Shown here piece by piece: positions 14,678 to 23,864 of a stretch of 64,000 nucleotides of DNA (its first letter is position 1; each line of letters opens with the position of its first letter). Source of the stretch: Pseudomonas gingeri (lineage in GTDB: Bacteria; Pseudomonadota; Gammaproteobacteria; Pseudomonadales; Pseudomonadaceae); assembly GCF_013386165.1 (NCBI RefSeq), contig NZ_JACAOS010000003.1, positions 538,343 to 602,342 on the forward strand, read 5' to 3'. A program made the position numbers and the translations under genes. The notes under the pieces are model-generated. The model saw nothing but the letters and a program-made list of their open reading frames with translations, was not told where the DNA came from and ran no database searches.

Positions 14678-15157
14678 CTAACCCTTCAGCGCCGCTTCAA
14701 TCGCCGCGATGTCGATCTTTCTCATGCCCATCATGGCGTCGAACGCCCGCTTGGCCGCCGCACGATCAGGGTGGGTTATCGCGGCCGTCAATGCCCGTGG
14801 CGTGATCTGCCACGACAGCCCCCACTTGTCCTTGCACCAGCTGCAGGCGTTTTCTTCGCCGCCGTTGTCGACAATCGCATTCCACAAACGGTCGGTTTCA
14901 GCCTGGTCGTCGGTTGCCACCTGGAACGAGAACGCCTCGTTATGCTTGAACACCGGCCCGCCGTTCAGTCCGAGACAAGGGATGCCGATCACCGTGAACT
15001 CGACGGTCAGGACATCGCCTTGCTTGCCAGGCGCGTAGTCACCTGGGGCTCGGTGGACAGCGACCACCGCGCTGTCCGGGAAGGTCTCGGCATAAAACGT
15101 TGCAGCCTCCAGGGCGGTGCCGTCGTACCAGAGACAAATCGTGTTTTTGCGGGTCAT
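14678..15157 (-). CDS. VOC/PhnB-like family protein (3-demethylubiquinone methyltransferase-like fold)
   Basis: A 159-residue protein of the vicinal-oxygen-chelate superfamily, PhnB/DUF899-like group once annotated as 3-demethylubiquinone-9 3-methyltransferase. Sequence signs: ICLWYDGTALEAATFYAETFPDS at the N terminus, VEFTVIGIPCLGLNGGPVFKHNEAFSF in the middle, and EENACSWCKDKWGLSWQITP with the family's C-W-x-D-x-W-G-x-S-W-Q block. It lacks any methyltransferase motif, so an enzymatic role should not be assumed. The ATG at 15157 has GGAG eight bases upstream; an earlier frame start at 15232 is unlikely. It lies 120 bp downstream of an SDR gene on the same strand. Confidence 0.82.
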   Translation of the reverse strand: MTRKNTICLWYDGTALEAATFYAETFPDSAVVAVHRAPGDYAPGKQGDVLTVEFTVIGIPCLGLNGGPVFKHNEAFSFQVATDDQAETDRLWNAIVDNGGEENACSWCKDKWGLSWQITPRALTAAITHPDRAAAKRAFDAMMGMRKIDIAAIEAALKG

Positions 15158-15277
15158 GTGGGTTCTCCACGGTTGGGGATGATCCGTGGATTTTAGTCGA
15201 TGGGAGATTGGCGCGGCTTGAAGCGTCGTCATCAGGGGGCTCGCTACCTAATTGGACCCACTGGCCGCTTGGCCCCC

Positions 15278-16030
15278 TCAGACCAGCCTGGCGCCGCCGT
15301 CGATATTCAATGTAGCGCCGTTCATAAACCCATTGGTCATCAGGAAAACAACGGCGGCGCCTGCCTCTGTTGCGGTGCCTAGACGATGCAACGGTAGCGA
15401 CTGCTCCAGCGCCGCCACGAACGCATCTCGCCCATCGCCCAGTGCTTTAGTAAAAATGGGCGTATCGATCGGACCGGGTGACAGCGTGTTGACCCGAATC
15501 GGCGCCAACTCCAGGACGAGGCCTCGCGCCAGTGCTTCCATGGCCGCCGATGCCGCGCCCAACACGGCGGAGCCATGGGCATTCGGGCGGTCCGACAACA
15601 TCCCGGAGATAAACGTGATGGAGCCGTCTTTCGCCAGGCGTTCGCCAAGGGCGCGAATGGCATGCACCGAAGCCCACATACGCTCCTCAAATGCCTGACG
15701 CAGGTAGGTAATCTCGGCCTCGAGGACTTTGCCCGCCACATAGGTGCCGGCAAGGAGCACCAAGTGGTCTACTTTCGGGATGTCCGCCAAGGCGGCGTAG
15801 ATGGCTTGGCTATCGGTGACATCAGCTGCGCGCCAGGCGTCCAGACCGTTGTTGCGGGCGGCCTGTTCGGCGCGGCTGGCATCGGAGCCGATGACGGTCA
15901 CGTGTGCGCCGCAGGCCTTGGCTTGAATGGCGGCGGCCAAACCGATGCCGGACGTCCCCCCGAAAATCACCACGGTACGGCCCTGCAGATTGGCGGGCAA
16001 AGCTTGATTGAGCGCGGGTGTCGCCGTCAT
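15278..16030 (-). CDS. Short-chain dehydrogenase/reductase
   Basis: A 250-residue SDR. The NAD(P)-binding motif is VIFGGTSGIGLAAA near residues 21-34. The usual catalytic block is atypical: after FISGMLSDRP the Tyr of the YxxxK motif is absent where expected (SAVLGAASAAMEAL), as in a group of SDRs that keep the fold but have a diverged active site. VNTLSPGPIDTPI and FLMTNGFMNGATLNIDGG are normal C-terminal blocks. The gene is divergent from a LysR regulator 98 bp away, the usual arrangement in Pseudomonas in which the regulator controls the dehydrogenase. The substrate is unknown. Confidence 0.85.
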   Translation of the reverse strand: MTATPALNQALPANLQGRTVVIFGGTSGIGLAAAIQAKACGAHVTVIGSDASRAEQAARNNGLDAWRAADVTDSQAIYAALADIPKVDHLVLLAGTYVAGKVLEAEITYLRQAFEERMWASVHAIRALGERLAKDGSITFISGMLSDRPNAHGSAVLGAASAAMEALARGLVLELAPIRVNTLSPGPIDTPIFTKALGDGRDAFVAALEQSLPLHRLGTATEAGAAVVFLMTNGFMNGATLNIDGGARLV

Positions 16031-16128
16031 GGTCCATCTCCTTGAACGCCTGGATGGCGTCGATGGGAGAAAGGCTAAAGCTTTGGGTCAAGGTTGATAA
16101 TTAGGGCATAAGTCGCTTTACTCATGCC

Positions 16129-17070
16129 ATGAAGGAACAAATAGGGTTGGACCGCCTCACCGGTCTTATTGCCTTTGCCCGCGCCGCCTCTTTGGGCAGC
16201 TATACCGCTGCGGCCCGCGACTTGTCTGTCTCACCGTCGGCCATCAGCAAAAGCGTGCAACGCCTGGAGCAGCACTTCGGACTAAAGCTCTTTAGCCGAA
16301 CCACCCGCTCGCTCACCCTGACCCCGGAAGGGCGGGATCTGTACGAGCGGGCATTGCGCATTTTACGCGAGGTGGAAGAGATCGATCAGGCCGCCGTTGC
16401 CTCTCGGGCCGAGCCTTCCGGCACATTGAAAATCACGGCACCGCCGCCTATCGGCCTGAACATCCTGGCGCCAGCGATTCCCAAATTTCGCGAGCGTTAC
16501 CCAAAGCTCGCCATCGACTTGCGCCTGGGCGACCCGTATGCGGACATCATTGAGCAAGGCATCGACGTCGCGATACGCGTGGGCAATCTGGCGGACTCGC
16601 GGCTGATCTCGAAAACCCTGGGGCCTCACCGGATCGCCGCTTTTGCTTCACCGGCCTACTTGGCCAGGCGTGGCACTCCGCTGGAACTCAGCGACCTGGC
16701 GCACCACGACTGCGTGAACTTTCGTTATCAAAGCTCCGGCCAGGCATTGCGCTGGCCGTTCAATGTGGACGGGGAAGTGATCGAGTGGCTGCCGGACTCG
16801 GCCATCGTCATCGATGCGAGCGATGCCGTCGCGGCAGTGGTTGCAGCGGGTGGCGGAATCGGTATTTCGCCTACTTATGTCGCGGCGCCCTATGTGGCCC
16901 GTGGGGAGTTAAAGCCGCTCTTTCCCGAGTTTGCCGTGGAGCGGGCGTCTATCACGGCGTTATGGCCGGAAAGTCGACGAGGCAGCCCCAACGTCAAGGC
17001 GTTTGTGGGGTTGCTCGGTGAGCTTTTCTCGATCCCGACCGTCTGGGATGAGATCGTTCGACAGGCTTGA
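16129..17070 (+). CDS. LysR-family transcriptional regulator
   Basis: A 313-residue LysR regulator of the CrgA/DsdC-like group frequent beside dehydrogenases. The winged HTH is at about residues 8-66 ([41 protein letters not shown]). The effector domain begins at [19 protein letters not shown] and includes [16 protein letters not shown]. The divergent SDR gene shares a 98-bp promoter region, so it is the probable target. The inducer is unknown. Confidence 0.9.
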   Translation: MKEQIGLDRLTGLIAFARAASLGSYTAAARDLSVSPSAISKSVQRLEQHFGLKLFSRTTRSLTLTPEGRDLYERALRILREVEEIDQAAVASRAEPSGTLKITAPPPIGLNILAPAIPKFRERYPKLAIDLRLGDPYADIIEQGIDVAIRVGNLADSRLISKTLGPHRIAAFASPAYLARRGTPLELSDLAHHDCVNFRYQSSGQALRWPFNVDGEVIEWLPDSAIVIDASDAVAAVVAAGGGIGISPTYVAAPYVARGELKPLFPEFAVERASITALWPESRRGSPNVKAFVGLLGELFSIPTVWDEIVRQA

Positions 17071-17088
17071 ATTCACGTGGATGAGGCA

Positions 17089-17850
17089 TCAGCGGCTCGG
17101 CGCGCTTCCGACAGGCTGGTTGTACCGATTCTGAATACGCTCCAGTTCACCCGAACGGCGCAGCTCCTCCAGGGCGTTGGCCCAGGCGGCGACCACTTTG
17201 TCGTCACTGTCGAGGCTGAAGGCAATGTACAGCGATGAGCGATAGAGCTCGACGGGAACTCGCCGCAGCGTGCCGGGGGCGATGTTCAACTGGCGGCTGT
17301 AATAAGCCACTCCCGCAGCGGTGTCGCCGACGATGATATCGGTGCGCCCGGCTAGCAGCATGCGGTAGAGCTGGCGGCTTTCGGTGGCGACTTTTTCCAG
17401 GTTGTTGAAACCCATCGGCTGCAGCACCGAGGGTATCAGGCCCGCCTGTCTTGTGGTGATCCGTGGGGCGTGCAGTAGCTGTTCCAGGGAGTTCATCGGT
17501 TGCGGCGCATCGGCCAGTTGGTAGGGGTAAATGGATTCTTCCACGATCGGTCCGACCCATTTGTATAACGATTCGCGCTCGGTTGTGCGAAACAGGGAAT
17601 ACATGATGGTCTTGGGCCGGGTGTTCAAGGTGTGGCTGCTGCGCATACTGGGCAGTAACACGACCTCGAAGTCATCCCCGGTCAGCGTCATGATGCGCCG
17701 AACGATCTCCGTGGAAATGCCGGTGAGATGATTATTTTCCTCGTAGTTGTACGGTGCCCACTCTTCGGTCACGACCTCATACTGCTCCGCCCTGACGGGC
17801 GTGCCGAGCAATAGACACAGTAATGCTGCGGTCAGTGTCGAAGGTTTCAA
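17089..17850 (-). CDS. Orphan periplasmic amino-acid-binding-type protein (SBP_bac_3)
   Basis: A 253-residue protein with a signal peptide (LTAALLCLLLGTPVRA) and the bacterial extracellular solute-binding family 3 fold: EEWAPYNYEENNHLTGISTEIVRRI at the start, RESLYKWVGPI, and AGRTDIIVGDTAAGVAYY. Such orphan proteins occur widely in Pseudomonas without permease or ATPase neighbours and can serve as sensors. The frame's first usable start is TTG at 17850, with AGGA only three bases upstream, so the start is uncertain. It is transcribed convergently with the LysR gene. The ligand is unknown. Confidence 0.82.
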   Translation of the reverse strand: MKPSTLTAALLCLLLGTPVRAEQYEVVTEEWAPYNYEENNHLTGISTEIVRRIMTLTGDDFEVVLLPSMRSSHTLNTRPKTIMYSLFRTTERESLYKWVGPIVEESIYPYQLADAPQPMNSLEQLLHAPRITTRQAGLIPSVLQPMGFNNLEKVATESRQLYRMLLAGRTDIIVGDTAAGVAYYSRQLNIAPGTLRRVPVELYRSSLYIAFSLDSDDKVVAAWANALEELRRSGELERIQNRYNQPVGSAPSR

Positions 17851-17973
17851 ATGTCCTGCCTGGCGGGCCGTACGGCAATCAAGGGTGGCTTTGATTAAGC
17901 GGGCAAAGTCAGTATAGACCCAGAAAACTGTCTGACGTCTGACACCGTTCCGTCAAGCGCCCGTTGCCTGCCG

Positions 17974-18014
17974 AAAACAAAAACACCCTGTGAAGGCTGT
18001 ACCTTCGCAGGGTG
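17974..18014 (-). terminator. Intrinsic terminator of the FadL-type porin gene
   Basis: Read leftward, CACCCTGCGAAGG (18014-18002) pairs with CCTTCACAGGGTG (17996-17984), giving a 13-bp stem with one G-U or mismatch position, followed by a U-rich tract (17983-17974). It lies about 40 bp past the porin stop. Confidence 0.88.
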
Positions 18015-18055
18015 CGGGGGGATTCAGCTGGCGAGCGCTTCAGGCTCGCCGCGAA

Positions 18056-19306
18056 TCAGAACTTGTAGGTAAAGCCCAGGCCGTAGCCCCATGCGCTGTT
18101 TTCGTACTTGGCGCTGTACAGGCCGCCTTTGCTCGGGTCGTTCAGGTTGACGTTGACGTCTTCTTCCTTGAGGTAGGAGAGGGCGAGGTCGATGGTCAGG
18201 TCGTCGGTTGGGCTGTAGCCGGCACCGAAGCTGATGGCGCGGCGATCACCCGTAGGGATGCGCACGGAACGGTCGGTGTTGTTGGTGGGCGCCTGGTCAA
18301 CCGACAAGCCGCTGCGCAGGACCCATTCCTTGTTGACCCGGTAGGCGACGCCGATGGCCGAGGCCCAGGTGTCATGCCAGTTCTGTTGTTCGGTGGTGGT
18401 GGTGAGCTGACCGGCAAGCAGTCCGGTCACACCCTGGTTGTTGATGGTGATGTTTTGCAGGCGGCTCCAGCGGGTCCAGGTGGCACCGCCATAAACGGTC
18501 CACTGATCATCCAGTTTCTGGGTGATCGAGAAGTCCACGTTCTCTGGCGTGGTGATATCCAGGGACGTCTTGTAGCGGTTGTCGGGAATAAAGGGGGCGA
18601 GGCCGGTGACGGAGGTGTGTCCGCTCAGCGAGTAACTGACCTTGGAATGGTAGGTCAGGCCCAGGCGGGTGGTGTCGGTCGGTTGGACAATGACACCCAT
18701 GTTGTAGCCCACCGCCGTGTCGTCGCCCTTGACGTCGACAAAGCCGTTGCCCAGAGCCAGCGTAGAGCTCAGCTCGCCGCTGATGCGGTTGAAGGTCGGA
18801 CCGAAGCCGACGGAAACCACGTCATTGATGGCGTAGCTGACCGTTGGTTGCAGAGTGACAACCTTGACCTGGCTCTTCTGGCCGTAGTTGCTGCCGGCAA
18901 AGCCGCTTTCATAGTCGGTGATCAGGCCGAAAGGCGCATAGGCCCCCAGGCCTACTGCCCAGCCATTACCCAGCTGTTTGACGAAGAAGGCATTGGGTAC
19001 GGAAGTGAACGGGACCATGTCACCGTCGTTGGTGCCGCCTGGGCGACCGCCGCTGGTGTTCTTGATGTCGGTCTTGGCATCCAGCATCGCGACGCCGGCA
19101 GTGACCTGATCGCGCTTGAGCAGCGACATGCCGGCAGGGTTACCGTAAAGGGTGCTTGCATCTTCGGCAGAAGAAGAACGACCTGCATAACCGGTCCCCA
19201 TCCCGCTGATGCTTTGTTCGTTGATGGCAAGGCCACTGGCGAAAAGTTGGCTGGAGGCCAGGGTGACCGCAAGGCTAAGTGTGGTCTTGAGTATGACTTT
19301 TTTCAT
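18056..19306 (-). CDS. OmpP1/FadL-family outer-membrane hydrocarbon transporter
   Basis: A 416-residue outer-membrane beta-barrel of the FadL/TodX family, which carries long-chain fatty acids or other hydrophobic molecules across the outer membrane. A signal peptide (VILKTTLSLAVTLASSQLFA) is followed by SGLAINEQSISGMGTGYAGRSSSAEDASTLYGNPAGM, where the N-terminal hatch carries the family's NPA motif. The C terminus ends in a barrel strand with terminal Phe (GYGLGFTYKF), as required for BAM recognition. The ATG at 19306 begins the signal peptide. A strong terminator follows, and the gene appears monocistronic. Confidence 0.9.
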   Translation of the reverse strand: MKKVILKTTLSLAVTLASSQLFASGLAINEQSISGMGTGYAGRSSSAEDASTLYGNPAGMSLLKRDQVTAGVAMLDAKTDIKNTSGGRPGGTNDGDMVPFTSVPNAFFVKQLGNGWAVGLGAYAPFGLITDYESGFAGSNYGQKSQVKVVTLQPTVSYAINDVVSVGFGPTFNRISGELSSTLALGNGFVDVKGDDTAVGYNMGVIVQPTDTTRLGLTYHSKVSYSLSGHTSVTGLAPFIPDNRYKTSLDITTPENVDFSITQKLDDQWTVYGGATWTRWSRLQNITINNQGVTGLLAGQLTTTTEQQNWHDTWASAIGVAYRVNKEWVLRSGLSVDQAPTNNTDRSVRIPTGDRRAISFGAGYSPTDDLTIDLALSYLKEEDVNVNLNDPSKGGLYSAKYENSAWGYGLGFTYKF

Positions 19307-19637
19307 TATTAGAACTCTGGGGGTAATCACGTGGGGCGCAAATTACCAATGTTTCAGTTTTGATGCCATAGGCTGAAATGCTTGAGATAGAGCGGTTTGT
19401 AGGGCAATCCTACGAGAAGATGCCGGATTTTATGGAAAATAGATACTTGTGATAAAGCGCAATAGAAGTGGCTGATGAGTCATCGCTTTTCAGGCGCCCG
19501 CGGTATCTCTGAAACTTCCCCTATCCAGCCTGATGATTAGTCGTAATGCCTGGACAGTTCATCCAGCCTTCACTGGCTTATCTTTGTGTCGTGCCTCTTT
19601 AGACTGTGGCGTACTTTCATCAGCCAGGAGCTACGCC
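19307..19637. other. 331-bp divergent intergenic region between porin and SDR genes
   Basis: No ORF with a convincing ribosome site is present. The region must hold the promoters of both flanking genes. Near the SDR side TTTAGACTG (from about 19599) could be a -10 region; no matching -35 element or operator is evident. No repeats were seen. Confidence 0.4.
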
Positions 19638-20411
19638 ATGCCGGACCATTCCATCAAAGGTAAAGTGGTGCTTGTCGCCGGGGGTGCCAAGAATCTGGGC
19701 GGGCTTATCGCTCGAGACTTGGCGCAACAAGGGGCAAAGGCCGTGGTGGTGCATTACAACAGCGCCTCCAGCCAGCCTGACGCCGAGGCCACTGTGGCGG
19801 CGATCAAGACGTTGGGCGCCGAGGCCGTGGCGTTGCAGGCCGATCTGACCACGGCCGGCGCGGTGGAAAAACTCTTCAAGGACGCGGTGGCGGCAGTGGG
19901 GCGGCCGGACATTGCCATCAACACCGTGGGCAAAGTCCTGAAAAAGCCGATGGCCGATATCAGTGAGGCCGAGTACGACGAGATGATGGCGGTGAATGCC
20001 AAGTCCGCGTTCTTCTTTATCAAAGAGGCGGGCAAACAGCTCAACGACAACGGCAAGATCTGCTCCATCGTCACCTCGTTACTGGGGGCGTTCACGCCTT
20101 TCTATGCGGCCTATGCCGGTGGCAAGGCGCCCGTCGAGCACTTCACCCGGGCGGCGGCGAAAGAGTTGGGCGCGCGTGGTATTTCGGTGACGGCGGTGGG
20201 GCCTGGCCCCATGGACACACCGTTTTTTTACCCGGCTGAAGGCGAGGAGGCAGTCAACTACCATAAGACTGCAGCGGCCCTGTCGTCGTTCTCCCGGACC
20301 GGGCTGACCGATATCGGCGACGTGGTGCCGTTCATTCGCAACCTGGTCAGCGACGGCTGGTGGGTCACCGGCCAGACGATCCTGATCAACGGCGGCTACA
20401 CCACCAAGTGA
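19638..20411 (+). CDS. Short-chain dehydrogenase/reductase
   Basis: A 257-residue SDR with VVLVAGGAKNLGGLIARDLA (cofactor loop; GAKNLGG replaces the usual GxxxGxG spacing but keeps the fold), INTVGKVLKKP, catalytic-region Ser in SIVTSLLGAFTPFY, and YAAYAGGKAPVEHFTRAAAKEL supplying the YxxxK pair. The C-terminal VTGQTILINGGYTTK is typical. The ATG at 19638 has AGGAG eight bases upstream; the open frame from 19533 is not coding. A LtrA-like gene and a LysR gene follow on the same strand. The substrate is unknown; relatives act on sugars or quinones. Confidence 0.87.
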   Translation: MPDHSIKGKVVLVAGGAKNLGGLIARDLAQQGAKAVVVHYNSASSQPDAEATVAAIKTLGAEAVALQADLTTAGAVEKLFKDAVAAVGRPDIAINTVGKVLKKPMADISEAEYDEMMAVNAKSAFFFIKEAGKQLNDNGKICSIVTSLLGAFTPFYAAYAGGKAPVEHFTRAAAKELGARGISVTAVGPGPMDTPFFYPAEGEEAVNYHKTAAALSSFSRTGLTDIGDVVPFIRNLVSDGWWVTGQTILINGGYTTK

Positions 20412-20486
20412 GTTGATAAAAACATTGCAACCCCAGCAGGGTACGTTGACACTTTTTCCCGGCATCACCAGGCCAAGGGGTTTGAG

Positions 20487-21689
20487 ATGAGCGTAAACCA
20501 GCACGCCCAGCATCCTTTGCTTCGCCAGCGCGACGGCCATCATGCGCGGGTGACCTTCGAAGAACTCCTGTTCGATCTGGTGTATGTGTTCGCCGTGACA
20601 CAGCTCAGTCACGGCCTGCTCCATCACCTGACACTGGTAGGGGGGATGGAGACCCTGATCCTCTGGTTCACCGTGTGGCTGGGTTGGCAGTACACCGGCT
20701 GGGTCACCAACTGGTTCGATCCGCAGACTCCTCTGATACGGGGGTTGATCTTTGCCCTGATGATCCCGGCCCTGCTGATGGCCGCCAGCATTCCCGAAGC
20801 TTTTGGCGAGCGTGGACTGGTGTTTGCCCTGGCTTATGTGTCGATACAGGTCGGGCGTACGGGCTTTGTCGTCCTGCAACTGCCACGCGAGCACCCCCTG
20901 GCGCCCAATTTCAGGCGCATGCTCGGTTGGCTGGGGGTGGCCGCGGTGTTCTGGGTGGCCGGTGCTTGTGTGGAGGGGCCGCTGCGTATTGGCCTGTGGT
21001 TGATTGCCGTGTTGTGCGAGTACCTCTCGCCCATGTTCGGTTTCGCGTTCCCCGGTCTGGGCCGCTCGCGGACCCGTGACTGGACCATCGAAGGCGGCCA
21101 TCTGGCCGAGCGCTGCCAGCTGTTTGTCATCGTCGCCCTGGGCGAAACCCTGCTGGCCAGCGGCGCGGTCCTGGGCGAAAGCGGACATTGGGATCTTCCC
21201 ATTCTGCTGGGCCTGGTGGCGACGTTCCTCGGGACCCTGGCGATGTGGTGGTTGTACTTTGGCACCGCCGGCAAGGACGCCACGCTGCGCATCACCCAGG
21301 ACAGCGATCCGGGCCGTATCGGTGCCTACTTTCACTATATTCACGCCATTCTGGTGGCGGGCATCATCACCACGGCGGTGGGCAACGATCTGGTGATGCT
21401 GTATCCCGACAGGCGCCTGTCGACAGTCGATGTCATCACCTTGGTGGCTGGCCCGATGATCTACCTGTTCGGCAGCATCCTGTACAAGCGTGTGGTGTAT
21501 CGAGTAGTGCCCAAGTCCCATCTGGGCGGACTGCTGCTGTTGCTGGCGCTGGTGCCCATCGGCCTTACCACGGACCTGCTGATGATGAGCGGGCTGACCA
21601 CGGCGGTGATGCTGGTCGTGTGCGCCATCGAAGGCCGCGTGGTCAGGCGCTATCGAGCCCTGCACCCCAACGTCACCCTCAAGCATTGA
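20487..21689 (+). CDS. LtrA family (low temperature requirement A) membrane protein
   Basis: A 400-residue polytopic inner-membrane protein. RVTFEELLFDLVYVFAVTQLSHGLLHH is the diagnostic N-terminal LtrA motif, and about nine hydrophobic helices follow. HLAERCQLFVIVALGETLLASG is the conserved central block. The family name comes from a Listeria mutant unable to grow in the cold; the molecular function is not established. The gene lies 75 bp after an SDR gene and 7 bp before a LysR gene, so all three may be co-transcribed. Confidence 0.87.
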   Translation: MSVNQHAQHPLLRQRDGHHARVTFEELLFDLVYVFAVTQLSHGLLHHLTLVGGMETLILWFTVWLGWQYTGWVTNWFDPQTPLIRGLIFALMIPALLMAASIPEAFGERGLVFALAYVSIQVGRTGFVVLQLPREHPLAPNFRRMLGWLGVAAVFWVAGACVEGPLRIGLWLIAVLCEYLSPMFGFAFPGLGRSRTRDWTIEGGHLAERCQLFVIVALGETLLASGAVLGESGHWDLPILLGLVATFLGTLAMWWLYFGTAGKDATLRITQDSDPGRIGAYFHYIHAILVAGIITTAVGNDLVMLYPDRRLSTVDVITLVAGPMIYLFGSILYKRVVYRVVPKSHLGGLLLLLALVPIGLTTDLLMMSGLTTAVMLVVCAIEGRVVRRYRALHPNVTLKH

Positions 21690-21696
21690 TGGGCCC

Positions 21697-22602
21697 ATGG
21701 ACAGAATTGAACAGTATCGAGTTTTCCTTCAGGTTGCCGAGCTAGGCAGTTTCATCCAGGCCGCGCGGGTATTGAAACTGCCACGGGCTACTGTCTCCGC
21801 CGCCGTGCAGAAGCTGGAGTCGGATGTCGGCACGCGCTTGCTGCATCGCACCACACGCAAGGTCAGCTTGACCGCCGATGGCAGTCAGTTGCTGGAACGT
21901 GCGCGCCAGGTACTGCTGGACATCGATGCTATCGACCAACTGTTCCAAACCCATCAGCAGCACGTCGTGGGGCGGCTGAATGTCGATGTGCCCAGTCGCA
22001 TCGCTCGGCGCCTGATCATCCCGGCATTGCCCGACCTGCTGCGCCGTTTTCCAGGACTTCAGCTCTGTTTGGGGTCCACTGACCGGGCCATCAATCCAAT
22101 AGAGGAGGGGGTCGATTGCGTGATCCGTTTCGGTACGCCTGAGAGCAGCAGCCTGGTGGTAAAACCCTTGGGACAGGTGCTGCTGGTGAATTGCGCGAGC
22201 CCGGGATACCTGGCCGAATCGGGGGTTCCAGAGCATCCCGATGATCTGGAGGACGGTCATCTGTGTATCGGTTATTCGCCCACCATCGCTGGCCAGGAAT
22301 TACCTTGGGAATACGTCCTCAATGGCGTCGAACAGTCTCGGGCACTGCCCAGTTCAATTATTGTGAACAACGCTGAAAGTTATATCGCCAGTTGTTGCGC
22401 CGGGCTGGGACTGATCCAGGTGCCGTTATTCGATGTCCGGCATCTGCTGGAGGACGGGGTGCTGGTTGAAGTCATGCCGACGTACCGGGCGGCGCCCATG
22501 ACGGTTTCGGTGCTGTACCCTGATCGTCGACAGCGCTCGCGTCGGCTCGGGATGTTCATCGAGTGGTTTGCGGCGCTGATCGAGCCTTTTCTCGTGCGAT
22601 AA
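21697..22602 (+). CDS. LysR-family transcriptional regulator
   Basis: A 301-residue LysR protein: HTH at about residues 4-62 (FLQVAELGSFIQAARVLKLPRATVSAAVQKLE), effector domain from VVGRLNVDVPSRIARRLIIPALPDLLRRFPGL. Its start codon lies 7 bp after the LtrA stop, which is unusual for a LysR gene (most are divergent) and suggests it is the last gene of the SDR-LtrA operon and perhaps autoregulatory. The inducer is unknown. Confidence 0.9.
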   Translation: MDRIEQYRVFLQVAELGSFIQAARVLKLPRATVSAAVQKLESDVGTRLLHRTTRKVSLTADGSQLLERARQVLLDIDAIDQLFQTHQQHVVGRLNVDVPSRIARRLIIPALPDLLRRFPGLQLCLGSTDRAINPIEEGVDCVIRFGTPESSSLVVKPLGQVLLVNCASPGYLAESGVPEHPDDLEDGHLCIGYSPTIAGQELPWEYVLNGVEQSRALPSSIIVNNAESYIASCCAGLGLIQVPLFDVRHLLEDGVLVEVMPTYRAAPMTVSVLYPDRRQRSRRLGMFIEWFAALIEPFLVR

Positions 22603-22648
22603 ACGAAGGCTGTTTCGACTGGACTCCACGCCGTAAACGTCGCGGCCT

Positions 22649-23767
22649 CTACGGCTGTTGATGCGTCACGCAGTGAATGCCACCACCACCGGCCGCGATG
22701 GCATCGATGTTGAGCTGGATGACCTTGTGCTCCGGGTACAGCCTGGACAACAGGTCGAAGGCCTCGGCATCCGCCACCTTGTCACCGAACTGCGGAGCGA
22801 TAATGGCGCCGTTGATGATGAAGTAGTTGATGTAACCCGCCGCGAAGTTCGGATTGTTTTTGCTGAATCGACTGTTACGCGGGTTCAGCGGTGGCGACAG
22901 CGTGTGTACCTGTAGCGGGCGACCCTCGGCATCCGTGGCCTGCCTGAGAATATCCAGATGCGCCAGGGTCACCGGGTGATCATAGGACTGCGGGTCGGTG
23001 TCGAGGTTGGCGATCACCACCCCGGGGCTGACAAAGCGTGCATAGAAGTCGACATGGGCATCGGTGATGTCCTTGCCCTTGATGCCCGGCAACCAGATGA
23101 TCTTGCGCAGTCCCAGGCAGGCCTTCAGTTCCTCTTCGACCTCGGCCTTGCTCCAGCCGGGGTTGCGGTTGGCGTTGACCCAGCTGCTTTCGGTCATGAT
23201 GCCGGTGCCGTGACCATCGACTTCGATCCCGCCACCTTCACCCACCAACTGGCTGCGCAGATAAGTGGCGCCACTGTTCTTCGCCACCAGGGCCGCGACC
23301 CGGGCATCGTTGGTGTGCCGCTGTTTGTTGCCCCAGCCATTGAAGTTGAAGTCCACCGCGCCCAGTTCGCCTTTTTCCGTGATGACAAAGTTGGCGCCGA
23401 TATCGCGCATCCAGATATCGTCCAACGCCGTGATGAGGAACGTGGTGTTGTGGCTGCCACAGTGCTTTTCGGCCAGGTCTCGCTCGCTCGCGCGGCACAA
23501 CACCGTGACCGGTTCGTACTGGGCGATGGTGCGGGCAACCAAGCCTATGGCGGCTTGTACATCGGCGGTGAAGTCTTCCCAGATGGCTGTTTGCGCACCG
23601 AAGGCGACAAACGCACGCCGATGCCGGTCACGCTCATCGGGCATCAGCCAGCGTTGATTGAGGCTGGCTGAAGCCCGGGAAGCGTCAAAGCCCAAGCCCA
23701 TGGCGGCGACCGCACCCAGGCCGGCAACCACTGAAACCTGCTTGATCAGTTCACGACGTGTTGGCAT
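22649..23767 (-). CDS. Tat-exported agmatine deiminase/peptidylarginine deiminase family protein
   Basis: A 372-residue member of the agmatine deiminase (PAD_porph) family with a twin-arginine signal: TRRELIKQ, then hydrophobic VSVVAGLGAVAAMGLGF and a likely cleavage after ASA near residue 35. The active-site blocks are kept: DDIWMRDIGANFV (Asp), GGGIEVDGHGTGIMTESSW, HVDFYARFV and the C-terminal AAGGGGIHCVTHQQP with the nucleophilic Cys. It would act in the periplasm, unlike cytosolic AguA. It lies 97 bp downstream of the polyamine-binding gene, at the end of the agu operon. It may deiminate extracellular agmatine, or arginine residues in peptides, because the family also includes secreted peptidylarginine deiminases. 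A longer frame to 23836 would hide the Tat signal and is not used. Confidence 0.85.
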   Translation of the reverse strand: MPTRRELIKQVSVVAGLGAVAAMGLGFDASRASASLNQRWLMPDERDRHRRAFVAFGAQTAIWEDFTADVQAAIGLVARTIAQYEPVTVLCRASERDLAEKHCGSHNTTFLITALDDIWMRDIGANFVITEKGELGAVDFNFNGWGNKQRHTNDARVAALVAKNSGATYLRSQLVGEGGGIEVDGHGTGIMTESSWVNANRNPGWSKAEVEEELKACLGLRKIIWLPGIKGKDITDAHVDFYARFVSPGVVIANLDTDPQSYDHPVTLAHLDILRQATDAEGRPLQVHTLSPPLNPRNSRFSKNNPNFAAGYINYFIINGAIIAPQFGDKVADAEAFDLLSRLYPEHKVIQLNIDAIAAGGGGIHCVTHQQP

Positions 23768-23864
23768 CTGCTGTTCTCTCGATTCAATCGTTTTACGGTA
23801 AAACAGGCGCCACGACCGGCGGCGCCCGTGTTTCAAGTCAATCCATGAGCGGCGCAGCGCTCAC

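Noticed and set aside
17990..19312. 440-codon plus-strand open frame opposite the FadL gene
   Set aside because: The minus strand gives an unmistakable FadL protein with signal peptide and terminal Phe; the opposite frame has no domain and starts inside the terminator.
20079..21698. 539-codon open frame on the minus strand over the SDR end and LtrA gene
   Set aside because: It is a shadow of GC-rich coding sequence: rich in Gln, His, Arg and Gly, without a ribosome site, and the plus strand encodes a clear LtrA protein.
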